A stretch of DNA of 6,376 nt, taken from the NCBI GenBank assembly GCA_002317305.1, contig DCIZ01000066.1:3310-9685 (forward strand). The letters are read 5' to 3'. This stretch comes from Campylobacter sp. UBA1713 (GTDB lineage: Bacteria; Campylobacterota; Campylobacteria; Campylobacterales; Campylobacteraceae). Shown here piece by piece: positions 1 to 4,228 of the stretch; the first letter of the stretch is position 1; every line of letters begins with the position of its first letter. A program made the position numbers and the translations under genes. A model generated the notes under the pieces. That model was not told the DNA's origin, did no database searches, and was given only the letters and a program-made list of their open reading frames with translations.

Positions 1-50
1 CCCGCCGCCGTTTTTCTTTGAGATTTATCGAAAAGAAAAACGGCGGCGGG
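1..50. repeat. 12-nt-loop hairpin repeat, copy 1
   Basis: Bases 1-19 are exactly complementary to 32-50, giving a 19-bp stem whose base is GC only (CCCGCCGCCG) and whose upper part is T/A-rich. The loop is GAGATTTATCGA. The same design recurs at 1480-1531 and 3990-4039, and the 3990 copy has an identical loop. The element touches the window edge, so any 5' part, such as the GGGG/CCCC hairpin that precedes the other copies, would be outside. Function is unknown. It lacks a T-run directly after the stem and so is not a standard terminator. Confidence 0.85.
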
Positions 51-90
51 ACAAATAAAATTTGTTAAAATACTATAAAAGCGGTGCGAA

Positions 91-239
91 GCCGTCATTC
101 TGAGGAGCGGTAGCGACCGAAGAATCCCCTGCCTGGCGAGGGCGGAAAAAGCCAAATTTATGAAAAAAATTTGTAAGATTCTACTCGCTCAAATTTCAGG
201 GGATTCTTCGGTCGCCTAACGTCCCTTGCGAATGACGGC
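91..239. repeat. Imperfect palindrome with GTCATTC / GAAGAATCCCCTG arms
   Basis: GCCGTCATTC (91-100) pairs with GAATGACGGC (230-239), and the 18-mer 114-131 pairs exactly with 197-214. The stretches between these blocks (101-113 and 215-229) differ. The centre (132-196) is AT-rich and contains GATTCTAC at 177-184. The left arm recurs at 3831-3875 without a partner. This looks like two inverted copies of one extragenic repeat. From memory, sequences of the GTCATTCTGAG...GAAGAATC type are scattered in many bacterial genomes, but I cannot check that here. Confidence 0.8.
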
Positions 240-244
240 GGTAA

Positions 245-317
245 CGGAATGTGGAAAACAGAAAGCAGAAAACGGAATTTGTCAAAATTTGCTTTTTTGC
301 AAATTTGCAGATTCTAC
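245..317 (-). repeat. Heptamer-rich repeat module, copy 1 (inverted)
   Basis: Read on the minus strand, this stretch holds GTAGAATC, then AAATTTGC-type words, AAAAAAGC and AAATTC, then a run of seven-base units (CCGTTTT, CTGCTTT, CTGTTTT, CCACATT, CCG). The same order of words is found on the + strand at 3886-3959, so the two are inverted copies of one module. It lies about 50-120 bp upstream of the AI-2E-family gene. No coding potential is evident. Confidence 0.7.
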
Positions 318-326
318 TCGTTTATC

Positions 327-332
327 TATAAA
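327..332 (+). promoter_or_regulatory. Possible -10 box for the AI-2E-family gene
   Basis: TATAAA lies 36 bp before the ATG at 368, in an A-rich leader that follows the repeat island. No -35 match is visible, which is common in Campylobacter sigma-70 promoters. The ribosome site AAGGA at 358-362 follows. This is a weak call because the region is generally AT-rich. Confidence 0.3.
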
Positions 333-367
333 ACACAAAAAAACAGCATTATAAAAAAAGGAAAAAA

Positions 368-1378
368 ATGAAAAACATAGCGTGGCTAATAGCGCTTGCT
401 TGCACCATCATCATCTTTGCAGCGTTAAAAGCGATCGGCTCCATCGTAGTTCTCGTTTTAGTGGCGATCTTTCTAGCCATTCTCATCTCGCCGCTTTTGA
501 CGCTACTGGAAAAAATTCGCATCAACAAATTTGTCTCGTTTGGGCTCTTTGCGCTGGTTTTTGTGGGCGTTCTCACGGGGCTTGTCGCGCTAGTATATGA
601 CGCTATAGCCAGCTTTACAAAAGACCTGCCAGAATATCAACTTCGTTATGCAAAAAACATAAAAGAGTTTAACGTTTGGCTCTCTCAATACACCACGTTT
701 CAGCTAAAATTCGCACTTTTTGACAGCGTGGATACAAACAAATTTTTCGCACTTGTAACATCGTTTTTGAAGCAGACCAGCGCGGCTATATCAAATTCGT
801 TTATGGTGTTTTTGCTCGTTATGTTCATGCTCATCGAGGCACAGACCTTTGACGACAAGATAAAATACCTCGCCAAAACGAGCCCAAACACACTTCACGT
901 AACGACAAAATTTGTCATAAAACTAAAACGCTACCTAGCCATAAAGACCATTTCGTCCATAGCGACTGGCGGCATCGTCTACATCTTTTTGCTCGTGATG
1001 GACGTGCCTTATGCGGCACTTTGGGGGACTTCGGCGTTTTTGTTAAACTACATACCGACCTTTGGCTCCATAGTCGCAGCCGTGCCTGCCATCTTTGTAG
1101 CACTCGTTACAAAAGACGTTCAGACGGCGGGTTTTGTGGCGGTTTTTTACCTGGTGTTAAATGTCCTCATAGGCAACTTTATAGAGCCGAAATTTTTGGG
1201 CGATGGGCTAGAAATTTCTATATTTGTAGTGGTGGTGAGCTTGCTTTTTTGGGGTTACATTTTTGGTGTGGGTGGTATGTTTTTGGCAGTGCCTTTGACG
1301 ATGTCAGTTAAGCTAGCACTTCAGGCAAATCCGAGAACGAGATTTTTGGCGGTTTTGTTAAGCAACAAAGCAGAGTAG
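368..1378 (+). CDS. AI-2E/PerM-family transporter (PF01594-type membrane protein)
   Basis: The 336-residue protein matches the AI-2E exporter-like (TqsA/YdiK/PerM) family in length and layout. Two hydrophobic helices open the protein (about 5-22 and 24-44), with another at 58-80, a soluble, partly amphipathic stretch (about 81-140), and further helices from 143 on. Family-like motifs are YLAIKT (189-194), NYIPTFGS (227-234), IEPKFLGDGLEIS (272-284) and the C-terminal WGYIFGVGGMFLAVPLT block (295-311). It sits in the inner membrane. Some family members export the AI-2 signal and others are linked to ion or proton exchange; the substrate cannot be read from sequence. The ATG at 368 has AAGGA five bases upstream and yields the family's usual N-terminus. 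It appears monocistronic: repeats fill both flanks and dedA starts 440 bp downstream. The family call is firm; the transport role is inferred. Confidence 0.9.
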   Translation: MKNIAWLIALACTIIIFAALKAIGSIVVLVLVAIFLAILISPLLTLLEKIRINKFVSFGLFALVFVGVLTGLVALVYDAIASFTKDLPEYQLRYAKNIKEFNVWLSQYTTFQLKFALFDSVDTNKFFALVTSFLKQTSAAISNSFMVFLLVMFMLIEAQTFDDKIKYLAKTSPNTLHVTTKFVIKLKRYLAIKTISSIATGGIVYIFLLVMDVPYAALWGTSAFLLNYIPTFGSIVAAVPAIFVALVTKDVQTAGFVAVFYLVLNVLIGNFIEPKFLGDGLEISIFVVVVSLLFWGYIFGVGGMFLAVPLTMSVKLALQANPRTRFLAVLLSNKAE

Positions 1379-1453
1379 GTAAATTTGCAAAAGGTGAATT
1401 TGTGGAGAATGATATGTAGGCTGTGTTTATGGTATTTGCACGCAAAAGGGGTC

Positions 1454-1556
1454 GCAGGGGTAACGCCCCCGTCCCCCGTCCCTCGCCGTTTTTTCTTTTG
1501 AGCAAAAGCGAAAAAGAAAAAACGGCGAGGGATTACAAAAAAGCGTTAGCTTTTTT
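1454..1556. repeat. 12-nt-loop hairpin repeat, copy 2, with 5' and 3' flanking modules
   Basis: Bases 1480-1499 pair exactly with 1512-1531 (20 bp, base CCCTCGCCG / CGGCGAGGG) around a 12-nt loop GAGCAAAAGCGA, which shares its GAG...CGA ends with the other loops. Upstream lies a GGGG/CCCC mini-hairpin (1457-1469) followed by a C-rich linker. Downstream, AAAAAAGC (1537-1544) pairs with GCTTTTTT (1549-1556) around GTTA. The same three-part arrangement is at 3962-4063. The element begins 75 bp after the AI-2E-family stop. The last small hairpin ends in six Ts, so the unit could weakly terminate transcription. Bases 1379-1453 hold nothing recognisable. Confidence 0.8.
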
Positions 1557-1583
1557 ACCAAAAATTAGCTTTGATTAGGTTTA

Positions 1584-1795
1584 GGGCATCTCTAAAAACT
1601 AGTTTGGCTCAATTTCGAGAAATGTTTTTAGCGATTTTTTTGTTTTAAAACGAGGAGCATAGCAGGCTATGTAACGAGTTTTAAGGCAAAAAAGCGAAAA
1701 AACAGGCTAGAAAACAAGCGAAGCGCTCGGCGTTAGCTGATGTTTCCTGTAAAGTGAGCCATTAACTTTCGTTTAAGTAGTTTTTAGAGATGCCC
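1584..1795. mobile_element. MITE-like element with both terminal inverted repeats
   Basis: The 212-bp element has perfect 18-bp inverted ends, GGGCATCTCTAAAAACTA at 1584-1601 and its complement at 1778-1795. It is flanked by TTTA on both sides (1580-1583 and 1796-1799), a candidate 4-bp target duplication; the adjacent T/A base pair makes exact ends uncertain. Inside is a palindrome: 1636-1651 pairs with 1678-1693 with only two T-G mismatches, enclosing CATAGC/GCTATG (1658-1671). There is no ORF, so it is non-autonomous. Related pieces are at 2471-2521, 6249-6324 and 6334-6376. The right end lies 23 bp before the dedA start codon, so the element forms most of that gene's upstream region. Confidence 0.8.
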
Positions 1796-1818
1796 TTTAG
1801 TATTAAAAAGGAAAATTT

Positions 1819-2442
1819 ATGTTATCGCAGATTGTGGAATTTTTGGTTAGCACGGTGGAGAGTTGGGGCTACTTTGGTGTCTTTTTTCTGATGTTTGTGG
1901 AGAGTAGCTTTTTTATCCCGTTTCCGAGTGAAGTGGTGATGATTCCAGCAGGTTACTTAGCATTTAGTGGCAAAATGTCGCTTTTGTGGGCGTTTGTGGC
2001 AGGCACGGCAGGAAGTCTAGCGGGTGCGCTTTGTAACTACTACATTTGCTACTTTTTTGGGCGTCCGCTGGTGGCAAAATATGGCAAATACGTGCGAATC
2101 ACGCCAGAAAAGATGGCAAAATTTGAGGCGTTTTTTAACAAATATGGCGACATCTCTACCTTTAACTGCCGTTTGATTCCGGGCATTCGTCAGTACATCA
2201 GCCTGCCAGCAGGGCTAGCAAAGATGAATATGTTTAAATTTTGTCTCTACACTTCGCTAGGTGCCGGGCTTTGGGTGGCGGTTTTGCTAGCGGTGGGCTA
2301 CCTAATAGGGGACAATCAAGAGCTCATAAAAGAAGAGATGCCGCTCATCACTGTCGCCGCTTTGGGTTTTGTAGTGTTGGTTACACTTGTCTACTTTTTT
2401 GTAAAACGCAAACAAAAAAGAGGCGAGGGAGAGTCTGTTTAA
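1819..2442 (+). CDS. DedA family (VTT-domain) inner-membrane protein
   Basis: The 207-residue protein has the size and motifs of DedA proteins. It contains FVESSFFIPFPSEVVMIPAG (26-45), carrying acidic residues E28 and E38 in or beside the membrane, the glycine-rich GSLAGALCNYYICYFFGRPL (65-84), and the C-terminal block CRLIPGIRQYISLPAGLAKM (117-136) with R118 and R124. In studied DedA proteins, equivalent acidic and arginine residues are needed for function. Several members move undecaprenyl phosphate or other lipids across the membrane, so a lipid-carrier recycling role is plausible but not proven here. Helices are also predicted at 52-80, 142-164 and 175-195, and the tail is basic (KRKQKR, 196-201). 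The ATG at 1819 has AAGGA at 1808-1812. The gene stands alone between transposon-like repeats, and no other DedA copy is visible in this window. Confidence 0.92.
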   Translation: MLSQIVEFLVSTVESWGYFGVFFLMFVESSFFIPFPSEVVMIPAGYLAFSGKMSLLWAFVAGTAGSLAGALCNYYICYFFGRPLVAKYGKYVRITPEKMAKFEAFFNKYGDISTFNCRLIPGIRQYISLPAGLAKMNMFKFCLYTSLGAGLWVAVLLAVGYLIGDNQELIKEEMPLITVAALGFVVLVTLVYFFVKRKQKRGEGESV

Positions 2443-2461
2443 ACTATATGTAAATTTAACT

Positions 2462-2470
2462 TGGTATAAT
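2462..2470 (+). promoter_or_regulatory. Extended -10 promoter candidate for lysC
   Basis: TGGTATAAT combines a perfect TATAAT (2465-2470) with the TGN extension, 20 bp after the dedA stop. A start site near 2476-2478 would fall inside the left arm of the 51-bp inverted repeat that follows, giving a leader of about 85 nt before the lysC GTG. No good -35 hexamer is seen at the expected distance. The consensus match makes this the best promoter candidate in the window, though no transcript data are available. Confidence 0.55.
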
Positions 2471-2521
2471 TTAAGGGCATCTCTAAAAAACCATTTAACT
2501 GATTTTTAGAGGTGCTCTTAA
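2471..2521. repeat. 51-bp near-palindrome made of MITE ends
   Basis: Left arm 2471-2489 and right arm 2503-2521 are inverted copies of the TTAAGGGCATCTCTAAAAA end, with two differences that are both T-G oppositions and would be G-U pairs in RNA. The 13-nt centre contains CCATTTAACT, similar to CCATTAACT near the right end of the 1584-1795 element, so this is probably an internally deleted copy. It lies between dedA and lysC, directly after TATAAT, and would form a hairpin in either transcript. There is no T-run after it. Confidence 0.75.
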
Positions 2522-2560
2522 GCCAGTTTTAAAAATTTTTCAAAACATTAGGAGTAAAAC

Positions 2561-3766
2561 GTGTTGGTAGTTCAAAAATACGGCGGAACGAGCATGGGAA
2601 GCGTAGAGCGCATCGACGAGGTAGCAAAGCGTGTAATAGAGTGCAAAGAGGCGGGAAATAGCGTCGTGGTCGTGGTTTCTGCAATGAGCGGCGTTACAAA
2701 TCAGCTCATAGAGTGGGCGGAATTTTTTACAAAAGAGGAGCCGCAAACGCCAGAGATGGACATGTTGTTAAGTAGCGGAGAGCGCATCACCAGTTCGCTT
2801 TTAGCCATAGCACTAGAGAGCAAAGGGTGTGCGGCGGTTACTTTGAGCGGCAAGGGCGCAGGGATCATTACAGACAGCGTGTGGACAAAGGCTAGAATAG
2901 AAGAAATTCAGACAGAACGCTTAACACAAGAGCTACAAAAAGGCAACGTGGTCGTCATAGCAGGCTTTCAGGGAGCGGACAAAGATGGGCACGTAACGAC
3001 ACTAGGACGTGGTGGCAGCGACCTGAGTGCGGTAGCTATAGCAGGTGCGCTTGGGGCGGATTTGTGCGAAATTTACACAGATGTGGATGGCGTCTACACG
3101 ACAGACCCACGAATCGAGCCACGTGCTAGAAAGCTAGAAAAGGTGAGTTATGACGAGATGCTTGAGCTTGCTAGCATGGGCGCAAAGGTGCTCCAAAACA
3201 GAAGCGTGGAGCTGGCAAAAAAGCTAAATGTAAATTTGGTTACACGAAGTAGTTTTAACAAAAACGAAGGAACTTTGATAACAGGAGAAGAGAACATGGA
3301 AGCAGTTTTGATAAGCGGGATAGCACTTGATAAGAATCAAGCACGTGTTACGATGCGTGGCGTTGTGGACAAGCCGGGCGTGGCGGCGGAGATATTTGAG
3401 AAGCTTGCTGGCAAGGACATAAACGTAGATATGATCATCCAAAACACCAGCCGCGAGGACGGCACGACTAGTCTTGGCTTTACGGTGCCAAAAAACGAGA
3501 TGAGTGCGGCGCGTGCCATCGTAGAGGGCGCTGCTAGCAAGGTCGAGATAAATGACGATGTAGTAAAAGTAAGTGTCATTGGCGTGGGCATGAAGAGCCA
3601 CAGCGGCGTGGCGAGCAAGGCGTTTTCGACTTTGGCAAAAGAGGGGATAAACATTCAGATGATATCTACAAGTGAGATAAAAATCTCTATGATAGTAGAT
3701 GCAAAATACGGCGAGCTTGCGGTTAGGGCGTTGCATCAGGCGTATGGGCTAGATTCGGAAAAGTGA
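2561..3766 (+). CDS. lysC: Aspartate kinase (aspartokinase), LysC type
   Basis: This cytoplasmic enzyme phosphorylates L-aspartate with ATP, the first step towards diaminopimelate/lysine, threonine and methionine. The 401 residues fit the single-function class. The kinase domain has KYGGTS (6-11), VVVVSAMSG (36-44), SSGERIT (71-77), GFQG (135-138), TTLGRGGSDLSA (146-157), TDVDGVYTTDPR (173-184) and MGAKVLQNRSVELA (206-219). Two ACT domains follow (about 260-330 and 334-400), including VVDKPGVAAEIF and VGMKSHSGVASKAF, which implies feedback control by an amino acid. The start is GTG at 2561 with AGGAG at 2550-2554; starting there gives the expected MLVVQKYGG N-terminus. An in-frame internal ATG with its own ribosome site lies at codon 246. 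No lysine riboswitch fits in the 118-bp leader. In Helicobacter and Campylobacter this gene is usually followed by hobA, holB and folP; here a repeat island follows instead. Confidence 0.97.
   Translation: MLVVQKYGGTSMGSVERIDEVAKRVIECKEAGNSVVVVVSAMSGVTNQLIEWAEFFTKEEPQTPEMDMLLSSGERITSSLLAIALESKGCAAVTLSGKGAGIITDSVWTKARIEEIQTERLTQELQKGNVVVIAGFQGADKDGHVTTLGRGGSDLSAVAIAGALGADLCEIYTDVDGVYTTDPRIEPRARKLEKVSYDEMLELASMGAKVLQNRSVELAKKLNVNLVTRSSFNKNEGTLITGEENMEAVLISGIALDKNQARVTMRGVVDKPGVAAEIFEKLAGKDINVDMIIQNTSREDGTTSLGFTVPKNEMSAARAIVEGAASKVEINDDVVKVSVIGVGMKSHSGVASKAFSTLAKEGINIQMISTSEIKISMIVDAKYGELAVRALHQAYGLDSEK
3283..3298 (+). promoter_or_regulatory. Internal ribosome site and ATG in lysC, candidate start of a beta subunit
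   Basis: AGGAG (3283-3287) lies 8 nt before an ATG (3296-3298) that is in frame with lysC at codon 246. Initiation there would give a 156-residue protein (3296-3766) containing just the two ACT domains. Bacillus subtilis aspartokinase II and the Corynebacterium enzyme are known to make such a beta subunit from an internal start at nearly the same position, and they work as alpha2-beta2 complexes. That the same happens here is inference from the position and the strong Shine-Dalgarno match. Confidence 0.5.
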
Positions 3767-3768
3767 AA

Positions 3769-3790
3769 GCGGAGTGCGTGCGGAGTGCGT
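3769..3790 (+). repeat. Tandem 11-bp direct repeat GCGGAGTGCGT
   Basis: Two exact adjacent copies (3769-3779 and 3780-3790) start two bases after the lysC stop and are followed by a partial third (AGTGCGGA). A related GCGGAGTGGCG occurs at 4076-4086. It marks the left boundary of the repeat island between lysC and lpxB. No function is apparent. Confidence 0.7.
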
Positions 3791-3830
3791 AGTGCGGAAA
3801 TTTACAATTCTCAAAAAAGCACAAATAAAC

Positions 3831-3875
3831 GCCGTCATTCTGAGGGAGGCAAAGCCGACCGAAGAATCCCCTGCC
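3831..3875 (+). repeat. Single arm of the GTCATTC / GAAGAATCCCCTG repeat
   Basis: GCCGTCATTCTGAG (3831-3844) and CGACCGAAGAATCCCCTGCC (3856-3875) match 91-104 and 114-133, separated by a variable 11-nt linker. No inverted partner follows. Instead a short CCTG...CAGG stem (3870-3873 with 3883-3886) and the octamer complement GTAGAATC (3886-3893) come next. It is a solo copy of the element that is paired at 91-239. Confidence 0.75.
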
Positions 3876-3885
3876 TTTTGAACAG

Positions 3886-3959
3886 GTAGAATCGTTAAAT
3901 TCACAAAAAAGCAAATTTTTACAAATTCTGTTTTCCGTTTTCCGCATTCTGCTTTCCGA
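3886..3959 (+). repeat. Heptamer-rich repeat module, copy 2
   Basis: GTAGAATC is followed by AAAAAAGCAAATTTTTAC and AAATT, then seven-base units CTGTTTT (3928-3934), CCGTTTT, CCGCATT, CTGCTTT and CCGAATG. This is the inverse orientation of 245-317, with the same word order. It joins directly to the GGGG/CCCC hairpin of the next module at 3962. Confidence 0.7.
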
Positions 3960-3961
3960 AT

Positions 3962-4063
3962 GCAGGGGCGAAAGCCCCCGTCCGCCCGTCCCGTCGCCGT
4001 TTTCTTTTGAGATTTATCGAAAAAGAAAACGGCGGAGGGACTACAAAAAAGCATTAGCTCTTT
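3962..4063. repeat. 12-nt-loop hairpin repeat, copy 3, with flanking modules
   Basis: GGGGC/GCCCC (3965-3969 with 3974-3978) closes a GAAA tetraloop. After a C-rich linker, 3990-4008 pairs with 4021-4039 around the 12-nt loop GAGATTTATCGA, identical to the loop at 20-31. One pair in the stem is mismatched and one is a potential G-U. The 3' tail CTACAAAAAAGCATTAGC parallels that of copy 2 at 1533-1550. Located between lysC and lpxB. Confidence 0.8.
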
Positions 4064-4095
4064 AAATACAGAATGCGGAGTGGCGTTGGTTTGAC

Positions 4096-4145
4096 GATTC
4101 TACATGTTTGCAAATTCTGTTTTCTGTTTTCTGTTTTCCGTTTTC
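4096..4145 (+). repeat. GATTCTAC octamer and CTGTTTT heptamer tandem run
   Basis: GATTCTAC (4096-4103) precedes AAATT and four consecutive seven-base units: CTGTTTT three times (4117-4137) and CCGTTTT once (4138-4144). It is the cleanest tandem run of the heptamer modules. The run ends about 80 bp before the lpxB start, where slippage could alter spacing in the upstream region, though no promoter is clear. Confidence 0.65.
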
Positions 4146-4216
4146 AAAGAGCATAGTTGGCTTTTTACAAAAAATTTACAACACAAAAAACATACAAACA
4201 CACAAAAACACAAAAA

Positions 4217-4228
4217 AGAGGCGAGATG
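4217..4228 (+). promoter_or_regulatory. Ribosome site that fixes the lpxB start
   Basis: AGAGG (4217-4221) stands four bases before ATG 4226-4228. An earlier in-frame ATG at 4157 would add 23 residues rich in Lys and Thr, translated from the A/C-rich leader, with no ribosome site in front. The internal ATG gives MKILVSCLEPSANLH, the N-terminus expected for Campylobacter LpxB. Confidence 0.75.

Noticed and set aside
1..50. Rho-independent terminator
   Set aside because: The stem is strong but has its AT-rich part next to the loop, and it is followed by ACAAAT and not by a T-run. The same structure recurs as a repeat, so it is listed as such.
1308..1505. Minus-strand 65-codon open frame over the end of the AI-2E-family gene
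   Set aside because: Part is antisense to a conserved gene and the rest is the hairpin repeat. There is no independent support.
1581..1800. TTAG target duplication of the IS5 type for the MITE
   Set aside because: TTAG occurs on both sides, but on the right it is offset by two bases from the inverted repeat end, so TTTA flanking GGGC...GCCC fits better.
2443..2560. Lysine riboswitch or other amino-acid leader upstream of lysC
   Set aside because: The 118-bp spacer is too short for a lysine riboswitch, is mostly filled by the 51-bp repeat, and has no lysine-rich leader peptide.
3224..3736. Minus-strand open frame of 170 codons inside lysC
   Set aside because: It lies wholly antisense to the conserved ACT domains of lysC, with no recognisable motif.
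3749..4054. Minus-strand frames in the lysC-lpxB spacer
   Set aside because: Their sequence is the translation of repeat modules and hairpins, with no plausible start signal.
3767..4146. CRISPR array
   Set aside because: The repeats differ in kind, orientation and spacing. There are no regularly spaced identical repeats with unique spacers, and no cas genes.
4108..4225. Earlier starts for lpxB or a small overlapping gene in the leader
   Set aside because: The added N-terminal residues come from the repeat and the A/C-rich leader, lack a ribosome site and do not fit LpxB. The other-frame ORF runs into lpxB out of frame.
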